DNA from: Acholeplasmatales bacterium | GTDB lineage: Bacteria > Bacillota_I > Bacilli_A > Acholeplasmatales > Anaeroplasmataceae | Reading direction: 5' to 3' | Length of the DNA: 45,638 bases | Assembly: GCA_900767915.1 (NCBI GenBank) | Contig: CAAGAX010000041.1 | Coordinates: 1 to 45,638, forward strand | Shown here: positions 13,668 through 23,982 of the stretch, piece by piece | How positions within the stretch are numbered: the stretch's first letter is position 1 | How the letters are laid out: each line of letters opens with the position of its first letter | Position numbers and translations under genes: made by a program | The notes under the pieces: generated by a model | Databases searched by the model: none | Seen by the model: only the letters and a program-made list of their open reading frames with translations | Told to the model about the DNA's origin: nothing

Positions 13668-15215
13668 TTATTCAAACTCAATTGTTGCAGGTGGTTTAGA
13701 AGTACAATCAAGGAGTACTCTATTAACTCCATGAACCTCATTAACAATTCTTCTTGAAATTACATCTAAAACATCATAAGGTATACGAGCCCAATCAGCA
13801 GTCATAAAATCAGAAGTTTCTACAGCACGTAGGGCAATTGCATAGTCATATGTTCTAAAATCACCCATAACACCAACAGATTGCATATTTGTTAAAGCTG
13901 CAAAATATTGACCTAAATTACAAGATTTATCAACACCAGCCTTAGCTATTTCTTCTCTATAAATGTAATCAGCTTCTTGAACGATTTTAACCTTTTCAGC
14001 TGTAACCTCACCAATAATACGAATACCTAAACCAGGACCTGGGAATGGTTGACGATATACCAAATAATCTGGAATACCTAGCTCTAAACCAACTTTACGT
14101 ACTTCATCTTTAAATAATAAACGTAAAGGTTCAACAATTTCCTTGAAATTTACAACTGATGGAAGTCCACCAACATTATGATGAGATTTAATAACAGCTG
14201 ATTTACCTAAGCCTGATTCAATAACATCTGGATAGATTGTTCCTTGAACTAAGAAATCAACTGCACCTATTTTCTTAGCCTCTTCTTCAAATACTCTAAT
14301 GAATTCCTCACCTATTATTTTACGCTTTCTTTCAGGATCTGTAACACCTTTAAGCTTAGCGTAGAATCTTTCTTGAGCATTTACTCTAACGAAGTTTAGC
14401 TTATATGGACCATTAGGACCAAATACAGTTTCAACCTCATCACCTTCATTTTTACGTAATAAACCATGATCAACAAATACACATGTTAATTGTTCACCAA
14501 CAGCCTTTGATAATAAAACTGCAGCAACTGATGAATCAACACCACCTGATAAAGCACATAAAACCTTACCATTACCAATTTTCTTACGTAGGCTTTCAAT
14601 ACTTGATTTAGCAAAATCAGCCATTTTCCAATCGCCAACACATCCACAAACATTATGTACAAAGCTAGAAAGCATCTTCATACCTTCCTCTGAATGCATA
14701 ACCTCTGGATGGAATTGAACAGCATATAGCTTACGATTAACATCTTCCATAGCTGCAACAGGGCATACTGATGTATGAGCAGTTATCTTAAATCCTTCTG
14801 GAACTCGAGATACATAATCTGTATGACTCATCCAAACAATCGTTTCCTTCTTACAATCCTTAAATAATACAGAAGAATTATCAACAGTAACTAATGTCTT
14901 TCCATATTCTGAAACTGGCGCATGCTCAACCATACCGCCTAAAGCATAAGCAGTGAATTGGCATCCATAACAAATACCTAAAACTGGTATTCCTAATTCA
15001 AAGATAGACTTATCAATTTTTGGAGAATCATTACCAAATACTGAATTGGGTCCTCCTGTAAAAATAATACCCTTTGCACCGAAGGCTTTAATTTTTTCAA
15101 TTGGCATATTGTAAGGATGAACCTCACAATATACATTACATTCTCTAACTCGACGAGCAATTAATTGATTATATTGTCCACCAAAGTCAAGAACTAATAT
15201 CTTTTCATTTTGCAT
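13668..15215 (-). CDS. guaA: GMP synthase (glutamine-hydrolysing)
   Basis: Converts XMP to GMP with ATP and glutamine, the last step served by this operon. The 515-residue protein has the class I glutaminase domain (ILVLDFGGQYNQLIARRV at the N-terminus, nucleophile Cys in GICYGCQ near residue 83, His-Glu in QFHPEV near 168), the ATP pyrophosphatase domain (P-loop ALSGGVDSS near 222) and the C-terminal dimer domain ending in SKPPATIEFE. AAGGAGGT precedes the ATG. It is the last gene of the operon, 16 bp after purB, with a terminator behind it. Placing guaA under a guanine riboswitch gives direct product control. guaB is not in the window. Confidence 0.97.
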   Translation of the reverse strand: MQNEKILVLDFGGQYNQLIARRVRECNVYCEVHPYNMPIEKIKAFGAKGIIFTGGPNSVFGNDSPKIDKSIFELGIPVLGICYGCQFTAYALGGMVEHAPVSEYGKTLVTVDNSSVLFKDCKKETIVWMSHTDYVSRVPEGFKITAHTSVCPVAAMEDVNRKLYAVQFHPEVMHSEEGMKMLSSFVHNVCGCVGDWKMADFAKSSIESLRKKIGNGKVLCALSGGVDSSVAAVLLSKAVGEQLTCVFVDHGLLRKNEGDEVETVFGPNGPYKLNFVRVNAQERFYAKLKGVTDPERKRKIIGEEFIRVFEEEAKKIGAVDFLVQGTIYPDVIESGLGKSAVIKSHHNVGGLPSVVNFKEIVEPLRLLFKDEVRKVGLELGIPDYLVYRQPFPGPGLGIRIIGEVTAEKVKIVQEADYIYREEIAKAGVDKSCNLGQYFAALTNMQSVGVMGDFRTYDYAIALRAVETSDFMTADWARIPYDVLDVISRRIVNEVHGVNRVLLDCTSKPPATIEFE

Positions 15216-15231
15216 AAAAACCTCCTTATTT

Positions 15232-16524
15232 TTATTTTAAACCAATACGATTATAAATATAATCGACATTAACCATATAATAATCTAAAGTAAAGCAAGA
15301 GTCAATCTCTTCATTTGTAAGCATTGAAGAAACAATAGGGTCTTTCTTTAATAAATCACTATAATGTGTCTTTGTCTCTAATGCTTTCATCGCAATAGGC
15401 TGAACTGTATCATAAGCCTTTTCACGAACAAAGCCCTTTTCAATTAATTTATATAATACTCTTTGTGCGAAAATAACACCATGAGTTAAATTAATATCCT
15501 CAATCATTTTATCAGGAAATACTGTTAAATTCTCTAAAATACCCTTAAAACGATTTAACATATAATCTAATAATTCAGTAGCATCAGGAAGAATAATTCT
15601 TTCTGTAGCAGAGTGAGAAATGTCTCTTTCATGCCATAATGCAATATTTTGATAGAATGTATCCATATAACCACGCATTACTCTAGCACATCCACAAATA
15701 TTTTCAGAAGAAATTGGGTTTCTCTTATGAGGCATAGCTGATGATCCCTTTTGTCCCTTAGCAAATGCTTCTTCTGTTTCCTTAACCTCTTGACGAGATA
15801 AATTTCTAACCTCTAATGCCATCTTTTCAAGCTCAGAGGCAACTAATGCTAAGCATGCCATATAATGAGCATGACGATCTCTTTGTAAAACCTGTGTAGA
15901 AATTTTAGCATAATTAATGCCTAAATCATTACATACAAATTCTTCAATTTGAGGAGGGATATTAGCGAAATTACCAACAGCACCAGATAGCTTACCAGTT
16001 TCAACTTCATTACATGCATAATTGAAGCGTTCTAAACATCTAACCATATCCTCATACCATAAAGCCCATTTTAGACCAAATGATGTGATATCAGCGTGCA
16101 TACCATGAGTTCTACCAATACATGGAGTATATTTAAATTCTAAGGCTCTTTTCTTTAATACTACCATTAAAGCTTCAATATCCTTACGTAAAATATTATT
16201 TGCTTGCTTTAACAAATAGCCATTAGCAGTATCAACAACATCAGTTGATGTTAAGCCATAATGAATCCATTTCTTTTCATCACCTAATGATTCACCAACA
16301 CAACGTGTAAACGCAACAACATCATGCTTTGTAACCTCTTCAATTTCTTTTATTCTACTTACAGTAAAAGTAGCCTTATCAAGCTTTGGCAAATCCTCTT
16401 TGGGTACAATACCAAGACTAGCCCAAGCCTTTGCATTAGAAATTTCAACCTTTAAATAAGCATTGAATTTACTTTCCTCAGTCCAAATATCGCGCATTAC
16501 TTTTCTACTATAGCGTTCAATCAT
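15232..16524 (-). CDS. purB: Adenylosuccinate lyase
   Basis: Cleaves SAICAR to AICAR plus fumarate, and adenylosuccinate to AMP plus fumarate. From the ATG at 16524 the product has 430 residues, the usual length. The fumarase/aspartase signature SSAMPHKRNPISSENICG is at about residue 263-280; RTHGMHADITSFG carries the catalytic His. The start is placed at MIERYSRKVM because GGAGGAAGAG lies upstream and the ATG overlaps the folD stop (ATGA); an in-frame start 18 codons earlier would lie inside folD and adds no conserved sequence. Part of the purine operon. Confidence 0.95.
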   Translation of the reverse strand: MIERYSRKVMRDIWTEESKFNAYLKVEISNAKAWASLGIVPKEDLPKLDKATFTVSRIKEIEEVTKHDVVAFTRCVGESLGDEKKWIHYGLTSTDVVDTANGYLLKQANNILRKDIEALMVVLKKRALEFKYTPCIGRTHGMHADITSFGLKWALWYEDMVRCLERFNYACNEVETGKLSGAVGNFANIPPQIEEFVCNDLGINYAKISTQVLQRDRHAHYMACLALVASELEKMALEVRNLSRQEVKETEEAFAKGQKGSSAMPHKRNPISSENICGCARVMRGYMDTFYQNIALWHERDISHSATERIILPDATELLDYMLNRFKGILENLTVFPDKMIEDINLTHGVIFAQRVLYKLIEKGFVREKAYDTVQPIAMKALETKTHYSDLLKKDPIVSSMLTNEEIDSCFTLDYYMVNVDYIYNRIGLK

Positions 16525-17393
16525 TTCTCTTCCTCCATATGCTTTAAATAGCATTCTAATGTATTTTCTAATAAACAAGATATTGTCATAGGTCCAATAC
16601 CACCAGGAACCTTTGTGATAAAAGAAGCTTTATCCTTTACATTATCAAAATCAACATCACCACAAAGCTTTCCAGTTTCAGGATTTCTATTTACTCCAAC
16701 ATCTATAACAACAGCTCCATCCTTAACCATATCAGCCTTAACAAATAAAGGCTTACCAACAGCAGCAATTAAAATATCTGCATTTTTAGTTATTTCCTTT
16801 AAGTTTTTAGTCCTACTATGGGCGATAGTAACTGTCGCATTTTTATCTAATAAAAGCTTACTTACAGGTAGCCCTACAATATTACTTCTACCTATAACAC
16901 AAGCCTCTTTTCCTTCAATATTAATAGAGGCACTTTCTAATACCTCAATAATTCCCTTTGGTGTACATGGTAAAATTCCTGGTTCCTTTAAATAAAGGCT
17001 TGAAACATTTTTAGGATGAAAGCCATCTACATCCTTATTTGGATCAATTGAATTAATAACATTACTAGATTGAATATGCTTAGGTAAAGGTAATTGAACT
17101 AATATTCCATCAACATCATCATCATTGTTTAGCTCTTTGATTTTATCAATTAATTCTTTTTCGCTTATTGATTTAGGATAAACAATTGTTGAATTTTTAA
17201 TACCAATTTCTCTGCATGCCTTTTCCTTGCCCTTTACATAAGAAACACTACCTGCATCATCACCAATTAATATAACTGCTAAATGAGGTAATCTCTTATA
17301 TTTTTCAAAATATTCTAAAACCTTAACCTTCATTGATTCTTTTTTTGCTTTTGCAAGCTCATTACCACTTATAACCGTTCCCACGTAATTCAC
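16521..17393 (-). CDS. folD: Bifunctional methylenetetrahydrofolate dehydrogenase / cyclohydrolase
   Basis: Supplies 10-formyl-tetrahydrofolate, the one-carbon donor used by PurN and PurH, so its place in this operon makes sense. The 290-residue protein has the folate site SVSYVKGKEKAC (Tyr and Lys catalytic, about 49-60), DGILVQLPLP, PCTPKGIIEVL and the NADP-binding CVIGRSNIVGLPVSKLLL, and ends with KVPGGIGPMTISCLLENT. The start codon is GTG at 17393, directly after the purD stop (TAGGTG) and five bases after AGGAA. The stop TGA overlaps the purB start by four bases. Confidence 0.95.
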   Translation of the reverse strand: MNYVGTVISGNELAKAKKESMKVKVLEYFEKYKRLPHLAVILIGDDAGSVSYVKGKEKACREIGIKNSTIVYPKSISEKELIDKIKELNNDDDVDGILVQLPLPKHIQSSNVINSIDPNKDVDGFHPKNVSSLYLKEPGILPCTPKGIIEVLESASINIEGKEACVIGRSNIVGLPVSKLLLDKNATVTIAHSRTKNLKEITKNADILIAAVGKPLFVKADMVKDGAVVIDVGVNRNPETGKLCGDVDFDNVKDKASFITKVPGGIGPMTISCLLENTLECYLKHMEEEK

Positions 17394-18641
17394 CTATTTC
17401 CTATATGCTTTAGCACCTATATCAGTTCTATGGAATAAATTATCACATTCAATTTGATTAACAATAGAAATAGCCTTTTCATTTGCCTCAAGAAGAGTAT
17501 CACCCTTACCTACAACAAACAAAACTCTACCTCCATTAGTAACTAAATTACCATTATCATCAATCTTAGTTCCCATATGATAGATATGTTCATCGTTAGC
17601 ATTTTTTATTATATATCCCTTTTGATAGCTTCCAGGATAGCCCTTAGAAGCAAGTACTATGCCTATAGTATAACACTTTTCCCAAGAAAGTACAGGCTTA
17701 TTTCCATCAATAATTGCCATAAATGCATCATAAATATCACTTGTAAGTCTAGGTAAAACAACCTCAGTTTCAGGATCCCCAAAACGACAATTAAACTCAA
17801 TAACCTTAATTCCTGTTTTAGTTTTCATTAAGCCACCATATAATACACCCTTAAATGGTACGCCCTCTTTTACCATAGCTTCACTTACAGGAATCATTAT
17901 TTCATTTAAGGCATATTCATAATCTTCCTTAGTAATAAATGGAAGAGGAGAATATGCGCCCATTCCTCCAGTATTAGGACCCATATCATTATCATAAGCT
18001 CTCTTATGATCCTGTGCCATTTCTAATGGATAAACATTTTTTCCATCTACAAAGCACATAAATGAAAATTCTGGTCCTTCTAAATATTCCTCTATAACAA
18101 CCTTACCATGACCAAATTTATCATCAAGTAGCATATCCTTTAGGGCAATATCTGCTTCTTCTAAATTGTTAGCTATAACAACACCTTTACCAGCAGCTAA
18201 GCCATCGTACTTAATAACAGTTGGAAATGGAGAAATTTTAACACTCTCTAATGCTTCCTTATAATTACTAAATACCTCATATCTAGCTGTAGGAATATTA
18301 TATTTAAGCATTAAATCCTTAGCAAATCTTTTTGAAGATTCAATCATTGCTGCTTCTTTTGTAGGACCAAAAGCCTTAATACCAGCTTCATTTAGCTTAT
18401 TGATAATTCCTAATGCTAATGAAGCCTCAGGACCAACAACAACTAGATCAATTGCTTCAGCCTTGGCAAATTCAACAATGCTATCAACATCAGTATCCTT
18501 TATATTAACACACATTGCAAGCTTAGCAATACCAGCATTGCCAGGCAATGCATATATTTCATCTACCTTAGATGATTTTGATAGAGCATGAACAATCGCA
18601 TGCTCTCTTCCACCACCACCAACAACTAAAACCTTAGCCAT
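17394..18641 (-). CDS. purD: Phosphoribosylamine-glycine ligase (GAR synthetase)
   Basis: Joins glycine to phosphoribosylamine with ATP, step two of purine synthesis. The 415-residue ATP-grasp enzyme starts KVLVVGGGGREHAIVHALSK, has VVGPEASLALGI, the P-loop-like KYDGLAAGKGVVIA (about 145-158), GPNTGGMGAYSP and EFNCRFGDPETEVVLPRL, all in the expected order. It sits between purH and folD with 19 bp to purH and no gap to folD. Confidence 0.96.
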   Translation of the reverse strand: MAKVLVVGGGGREHAIVHALSKSSKVDEIYALPGNAGIAKLAMCVNIKDTDVDSIVEFAKAEAIDLVVVGPEASLALGIINKLNEAGIKAFGPTKEAAMIESSKRFAKDLMLKYNIPTARYEVFSNYKEALESVKISPFPTVIKYDGLAAGKGVVIANNLEEADIALKDMLLDDKFGHGKVVIEEYLEGPEFSFMCFVDGKNVYPLEMAQDHKRAYDNDMGPNTGGMGAYSPLPFITKEDYEYALNEIMIPVSEAMVKEGVPFKGVLYGGLMKTKTGIKVIEFNCRFGDPETEVVLPRLTSDIYDAFMAIIDGNKPVLSWEKCYTIGIVLASKGYPGSYQKGYIIKNANDEHIYHMGTKIDDNGNLVTNGGRVLFVVGKGDTLLEANEKAISIVNQIECDNLFHRTDIGAKAYRK

Positions 18642-18659
18642 AATAATTATCTCCTTATA

Positions 18660-20213
18660 TTAGTGTTTAAAATGACGCATTCCTGTAAATGTCATAGGAA
18701 TATGTCTTTCATTTGCTAAATCAATTGAATCCTGATCACGCTTAGATCCACCAGGTTGTACAACACAAGTAACACCATTATTTGACGCATATTCTAATGT
18801 ATCAGCAAATGGGAAGAAGGCATCTGATGCTAAAGTCATACCTTCAATAACACCTCTACTATGAGCTTCTTCAATAGCTATCTTTGCTGCACCAACACGA
18901 TTCATTTGTCCAGCACCAACACCACATGTTACACCATTTTTAACAACAACTATTGCATTTGATTTAACATGCTTTACTATCTTCCAACCAAAATTCATAT
19001 CTTTTAATTGTTGTTCTGTTGGTTTATCGTTTGTAACAGTCATATCCTCTGTTACATTTTTAATTTCTGTATCTTGATCTTGAACTAATAGTCCACCATT
19101 TACAGATACATATTGCTTATGCTTACCATAATCTCCAAGCTTATATTGAATGATTCTTAAATCTGGACGCTTACTAAAAGCCTTTAATGCTTCTTCTGTA
19201 AAGCCTGGTGCTAAAATTAATTCAAGGAAAATAGATTTACCCTTAACACCATGATCAAACTTAATTAAATTAGCTGCTTCACCATCAATAATTTGATTAG
19301 TTGCTACAATACCACCAAAAATAGAAACAGGGTCAGATTCGTAAGCCTTTAGCCATGCTTCCTTTAAATCCTTACCTACTGCAGCTCCACACGGATTCAT
19401 ATGCTTTAATCCTAAAGCAAAAGGCTCATCACCAAATTCACGAACAATATTTAATGCAGCATTTGCATCTTGGATATTATTATATGAAAGCTCCTTACCT
19501 TGTAATTGAACACTGTTAGCAAGTGAATAAGGAAGGTCTTCATTAAATTTATAAAATTTTGCATTTTGATGAGGATTTTCACCATATCTAAGCTCTTCTA
19601 CTAAATCTGCTTCTAAGAATAACTTTTCCTCTAATCCTGCCTTATTTCTCATATATTCAGCAATCATAGTATCATATTCAGCAGTTAAAGTATAAACCTT
19701 AGCAGCTAGCTTTAATCTTGTTTCATATGTTGTATCACCATTAGCCTTTATTTCTGCAAGAACAGTATCATAATCATTAATATCAGAAACAACAGTAACA
19801 TATTTATGATTCTTTGCAGCACTTCTTAGCATTGAAGGACCACCAATATCAATATTTTCAATTGCTTCACTAAAGTCACAGCCTTTTTCAATAGTTTTCT
19901 TAAAAGCATAAAGATTAACACAAACTAAATCAATATAGTCAATATGATTTTCCTTTAATTCATTTTTATGCTTCTCACTATCTCTAACAGCAAGTAATCC
20001 TCCATGAACATTTGGATGTAATGTTTTAACTCTACCATCTAAAATTTCAGGGAATCCTGTTACCTCACTAATACCAATAGTTTTAACACCATTAGAATCT
20101 AATACCTTTTTTGTTCCACCTGTAGAAATAATCTCATATCCACATTCAATAAGACCCTTACAAAATTCTACAACACCAGTTTTATCTGTAACACTGACTA
20201 AAGCTCTTTTCAT
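18660..20213 (-). CDS. purH: Bifunctional AICAR formyltransferase / IMP cyclohydrolase
   Basis: Carries out the last two steps to IMP. The 517-residue protein has the N-terminal MGS-like cyclohydrolase domain (RALVSVTDKTGVVEFCKGL, GFPEILDGRVKTLHP, about 1-145) and the C-terminal transformylase domain with LRYGENPHQNAKFY, KHMNPCGAAVG (catalytic Lys-His) and DAFFPFADTLEYASNNGV. Length is typical. It begins two bases after the purN stop codon and uses an ATG. Confidence 0.97.
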   Translation of the reverse strand: MKRALVSVTDKTGVVEFCKGLIECGYEIISTGGTKKVLDSNGVKTIGISEVTGFPEILDGRVKTLHPNVHGGLLAVRDSEKHKNELKENHIDYIDLVCVNLYAFKKTIEKGCDFSEAIENIDIGGPSMLRSAAKNHKYVTVVSDINDYDTVLAEIKANGDTTYETRLKLAAKVYTLTAEYDTMIAEYMRNKAGLEEKLFLEADLVEELRYGENPHQNAKFYKFNEDLPYSLANSVQLQGKELSYNNIQDANAALNIVREFGDEPFALGLKHMNPCGAAVGKDLKEAWLKAYESDPVSIFGGIVATNQIIDGEAANLIKFDHGVKGKSIFLELILAPGFTEEALKAFSKRPDLRIIQYKLGDYGKHKQYVSVNGGLLVQDQDTEIKNVTEDMTVTNDKPTEQQLKDMNFGWKIVKHVKSNAIVVVKNGVTCGVGAGQMNRVGAAKIAIEEAHSRGVIEGMTLASDAFFPFADTLEYASNNGVTCVVQPGGSKRDQDSIDLANERHIPMTFTGMRHFKH

Positions 20214-20215
20214 TT

Positions 20216-20785
20216 TTACTTCTCCTCACATAATTTTTTTACTACCTCAGGGTATAAGACATGCTCAATATCATGAATATGTGCCTCAACCTCTTCTAGA
20301 GTTTCACCATCAATATAATCAAAGCTTCTTTGAGCTATGATTTTACCACTATCCATTCCACTATCTACATAATGAACAGTTACACCAAAAACCTTCACAC
20401 CATAATTATAAGCATCTAAAATACCATGAGCACCTTTAAATGATGGTAATAAAGCTGGATGAATATTAATAATTTTACCCTCATAACTATCAAGTAAAGT
20501 CTTACCACATATTCTCATATATCCAGCTAAGCAAATTAAATCAACATTTAATTCGTTTAATTTTTCTACAATCATCTTTTCATATTCTTCTTTAGATTTA
20601 TAATCCTTAGGATTAAAAACTAAAGATTCTACATTATGATTTTTAGCACGTGTTATAACATAAGCATCCTTTTTATCTGATACCATTAATACAACACTAG
20701 CATTAATATTACCATTTTCACAGTTTTCAATTAATGCTTCAAAATTAGTACCACTGCCACTGGCAAAAATAGCTATTCTTTTCAT
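20216..20785 (-). CDS. purN: Phosphoribosylglycinamide formyltransferase (10-formyl-THF dependent)
   Basis: Formylates GAR in step three. The 189-residue enzyme shows RIAIFASGSGTNFEALIE at the N-terminus, LICLAGYMRI, the catalytic stretch INIHPALLPSFKGAHG (Asn-His) and HYVDSGMDSGKII with the catalytic Asp. Its ATG overlaps the purM stop codon (TAATG), so translation is coupled. Confidence 0.95.
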   Translation of the reverse strand: MKRIAIFASGSGTNFEALIENCENGNINASVVLMVSDKKDAYVITRAKNHNVESLVFNPKDYKSKEEYEKMIVEKLNELNVDLICLAGYMRICGKTLLDSYEGKIINIHPALLPSFKGAHGILDAYNYGVKVFGVTVHYVDSGMDSGKIIAQRSFDYIDGETLEEVEAHIHDIEHVLYPEVVKKLCEEK

Positions 20786-21816
20786 TATTTATGAATCTCT
20801 ACTTTTCCAGAATCTGTAATCTTACCAATAATATAAGCTTTATCATTATATTTAGCTAAAATATCAATAGCCTTTTTAGCATCATCCTCATTATCTAATG
20901 CTAAAACCATACCAATACCCATATTATAGATATTAAACATTTCTCTATGATTAACCTTACCATATTTTTCTAAGAACTTAAATACAGGTAAAATAGGCCA
21001 AGAGCCTTCAACAATATCTAATCCCATACCATCATGTAAAATTCTTGGAATATTTTCATCAAATCCTCCACCAGTAATATGGGCAACACCATGAACATCA
21101 ATATTATGTATTACATCTAATACCTGCTTACAATAAATACGAGTAGGAGTTAATAAAACCTCACCAACTACTCCATTTAATTCATCACTATATGAATGTA
21201 GATTTATATTATTATCACTAATAATCTTACGAACAAGACTAAATCCATTAGAATGAACACCACTTGAAGCTATACCTACTAATATATCTCCAACTTTAAC
21301 CTTTGTTCCATCAATTAGCTTTGATTTTTCAACTACACCAGTAGTAAAGCCAGCAATATCATACTCACCATCAGTATACATACCAGGCATTTCTGCTGTT
21401 TCTCCACCAATTAATGCACATCCAGCTTGAATACAGCCATCTGCTACACCTTTTACTATTTGTTCAAGCTTTACAGGCTCAGCATGACCTGTAGCTACAT
21501 AATCTAAGAAAAATAATGGCTCAGCACCCTGTGCTAATACATCATTAACACACATAGCAACTGCATCGATACCAATTGTATCATGCTTATCCATTTCAAA
21601 TGCTAGCTTAAGCTTTGTACCAACACCATCAGTACCAGAAACAAGCATTGGCTCCTTATAATTTAAAATTGATAAATCAAACATTCCACCGAATGAACCA
21701 ATGTTAGATACACATCCAACACGATTTGTAGAAGCTACATGCTTCTTATATCTTCTTACTGCTTCATAACCTGCTTCTAAATCTACTCCTGAAGCTCCAT
21801 ATGCTTTAGATCCCAT
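20785..21816 (-). CDS. purM: Phosphoribosylformylglycinamidine cyclo-ligase (AIR synthetase)
   Basis: Closes the imidazole ring, step five. From the ATG at 21816 the product is 343 residues. Family motifs: KAYGASGVDLEAG (N-terminus), MLVSGTDGVGTKLKLAFE, IGIDAVAMCVNDVLAQGAEP, GGETAEMPGMY and HITGGGFDENIPRIL. This start is favoured over an in-frame ATG 25 codons upstream because CTAGGAGG stands eight bases before it and the upstream part overlaps purF. Confidence 0.95.
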   Translation of the reverse strand: MGSKAYGASGVDLEAGYEAVRRYKKHVASTNRVGCVSNIGSFGGMFDLSILNYKEPMLVSGTDGVGTKLKLAFEMDKHDTIGIDAVAMCVNDVLAQGAEPLFFLDYVATGHAEPVKLEQIVKGVADGCIQAGCALIGGETAEMPGMYTDGEYDIAGFTTGVVEKSKLIDGTKVKVGDILVGIASSGVHSNGFSLVRKIISDNNINLHSYSDELNGVVGEVLLTPTRIYCKQVLDVIHNIDVHGVAHITGGGFDENIPRILHDGMGLDIVEGSWPILPVFKFLEKYGKVNHREMFNIYNMGIGMVLALDNEDDAKKAIDILAKYNDKAYIIGKITDSGKVEIHK

Positions 21817-21829
21817 TTTTATTTTCCTC

Positions 21830-23245
21830 CTAGAATTTTCCGTCTTTATTTGCATCTTTAATTGATTGATAAAGTGCTGTTGGATAATCACCTGTAAAGC
21901 AAGCTAAGCATAAATCATTTCTTTTAGCTGCTTGATATAAGGCTCCCTTACTTAAGAAATATAAAGATTCAGCACCAATATATTCTCTAACCTCTTCAAC
22001 ATTTTTATGAGCTGAAATAAGCTCATCATATGTGGAAATATCTACACCATAGAAGCATGGATTTGTTATTTGAGGAGATGCAATCCTAACATGTACCTCT
22101 AATGCTCCTACTTCCTTTAATAAAGCGACAATTCTTTTGCATGTAGTACCACGCACAAGTGAATCGTCAATTAATACAATACGTTTTCCCTTAACGATAG
22201 ATGAAACAGCTGATAGCTTCATTCTAACACCCTTTTCCCTCATACTTTGAGAAGGCTGAATAAATGTTCTACCAACATATTTATTTTTTATTAAGCCCAT
22301 TTCATAAGGAATACCTGATTCCTCAGAATATCCAATTGCTGCACTTAATGATGAATCAGGAACACCAATAACAATATCAGCATCTACTGGCTTTTCATGA
22401 TACAATAGTCTACCACTTTCCTTACGGAAGGAATGAACATTTCTTCCCTCTACATCACTATCTGGCCTAGAAAAATAAATATATTCCATTGCACACATAT
22501 GATATTTCTTAAACTTTGAATAATCCCTACTAATAATACCATCAGGACCAATTTCAACAACCTCTCCTGGTAAAACATCTCTTACAAATGTAGCATTAAT
22601 TACTTCAAATGCACATGTTTCACTTGAAACAACATAGCCTCCATTTTTCATTTTACCAATAGATAAAGGTCTTAATCCATATTTATCACGACAAGCAAAA
22701 ATTCGATCATCTAGCATGATTAAGAAGGCAAATGCTCCTTCAATCATTTGTAATGCTTCCATTACATTATAAACAAATTTTGATTTATCCATATCCTTGC
22801 GGATTAAATGTGCTAATACCTCACTATCAGAAGTAGATTGGAAAATACTTCCTCTTTCCTCTAGATATCTTTTTAGTTCATTAGAATTAACTAAATTTCC
22901 ATTATGTGCTAAAGCAAAATTACCAGTATGATGATTAAAAAGAAATGGTTGAACATTTTCAATTCCTCCACCACCAGCAGTTGAATAACGAACATGACCA
23001 ATTGAAATATCACCAGCTAATGCTTTTAAATTTGAATCATTAAAAACCTCAGTGACTAATCCTAAGCCCTTAATTCTCTTAAGATTACCATTATTAGCCA
23101 CAACAATTCCACAGCCCTCTTGTCCTCTATGCTGTAATGAATGAAGACCAAAATATGTTAATTCTGCTGCATTCTCAACACCATAAACTCCAAAGACACC
23201 ACATTCCTCATGTAATCCCTTATCTAAACCTTCATAAAAAATCAT
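21830..23245 (-). CDS. purF: Amidophosphoribosyltransferase
   Basis: Commits PRPP to purine synthesis. The 471-residue protein has a short propeptide followed by the N-terminal nucleophile Cys (EECGVFGVYG, Cys 15), the glutaminase part SLQHRGQEGCGI and GHVRYSTAGG, and the PRPP site VIGVPDSS and RIVLIDDSLVRGTT. The cysteines CFYGVDIS and NDLCLACF near the C-terminus fit the [4Fe-4S] form found in Bacillus-type enzymes. It lies 13 bp after purC and 13 bp before purM. Confidence 0.96.
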   Translation of the reverse strand: MIFYEGLDKGLHEECGVFGVYGVENAAELTYFGLHSLQHRGQEGCGIVVANNGNLKRIKGLGLVTEVFNDSNLKALAGDISIGHVRYSTAGGGGIENVQPFLFNHHTGNFALAHNGNLVNSNELKRYLEERGSIFQSTSDSEVLAHLIRKDMDKSKFVYNVMEALQMIEGAFAFLIMLDDRIFACRDKYGLRPLSIGKMKNGGYVVSSETCAFEVINATFVRDVLPGEVVEIGPDGIISRDYSKFKKYHMCAMEYIYFSRPDSDVEGRNVHSFRKESGRLLYHEKPVDADIVIGVPDSSLSAAIGYSEESGIPYEMGLIKNKYVGRTFIQPSQSMREKGVRMKLSAVSSIVKGKRIVLIDDSLVRGTTCKRIVALLKEVGALEVHVRIASPQITNPCFYGVDISTYDELISAHKNVEEVREYIGAESLYFLSKGALYQAAKRNDLCLACFTGDYPTALYQSIKDANKDGKF

Positions 23246-23258
23246 ATTATTCTTCCTT

Positions 23259-23972
23259 TTACTTTATAGTTTGTAAACGACTGTAAATCTCTTCATATGC
23301 AGCAATAACATCACCAAGATCACGTCTAAATCTATCCTTATCAAGCTTTTTATTTGTATCAACATCCCATAATCTTGCAGTATCAGGAGAAACCTCATCA
23401 GCAAGAACTATTTGTCCATCACTTGTCTTACCAAATTCAATTTTAAAATCAACAAGTATTACTCCAACCTCTAAGAAAATCTTTTGAAGCTCTTTATTAA
23501 TTTTTTCAGTCAACTCATAGATAACCTTAAGTTCGTCATATGTTGCAGCACCTAGGGCTACAGCATGATGATCATTAATTAACGGATCTCCTAAAACATC
23601 ACTCTTATAACAAATCTCATAAATAGTGTTTTTAGACTTAGTACCTTCAGGAATTCCTAATCTTTTAGACATTGAACCTGCAATAATATTACGTACAACT
23701 ACCTCTAAAGGGAAAATAGTGACGCGCTTACATAATTGATCGCGCTCATTCAATGTTTCAATAAAATGAGTAGGAATCCCCTTTTCCATAAGCTTTTTAT
23801 ATATAATTGATGATATCTTATTATTAAGAATACCTTTATTCTTTATTTGAGCCTTTTTAATACCATTATAAGCTGTTGTATCATCCTTATAATGTATTAC
23901 TACAGTATTAGGATCATCAGTTCTATATAGCTGTTTAGCTTTTCCTTCATATATTTTATCTTTTATTTCCAT
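23259..23972 (-). CDS. purC: SAICAR synthetase, short (Bacillus) type
   Basis: Condenses CAIR with aspartate. From the ATG at 23972 (237 residues) it shows KIYEGKAKQLYRTDDPNTV, FIETLNERDQLCKRVTIFPL, EVVVRNIIAGSM, KIEFGKTSDGQIVLADEVSP and PDTARLWD. This is the short form usual in Bacillota operons. It lies between purL and purF. A second, longer SAICAR synthetase is encoded at 44440-45303. A TTG two codons upstream is in frame but is less likely to be the start. Confidence 0.95.
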   Translation of the reverse strand: MEIKDKIYEGKAKQLYRTDDPNTVVIHYKDDTTAYNGIKKAQIKNKGILNNKISSIIYKKLMEKGIPTHFIETLNERDQLCKRVTIFPLEVVVRNIIAGSMSKRLGIPEGTKSKNTIYEICYKSDVLGDPLINDHHAVALGAATYDELKVIYELTEKINKELQKIFLEVGVILVDFKIEFGKTSDGQIVLADEVSPDTARLWDVDTNKKLDKDRFRRDLGDVIAAYEEIYSRLQTIK

Positions 23973-23982
23973 TTTCAAATCT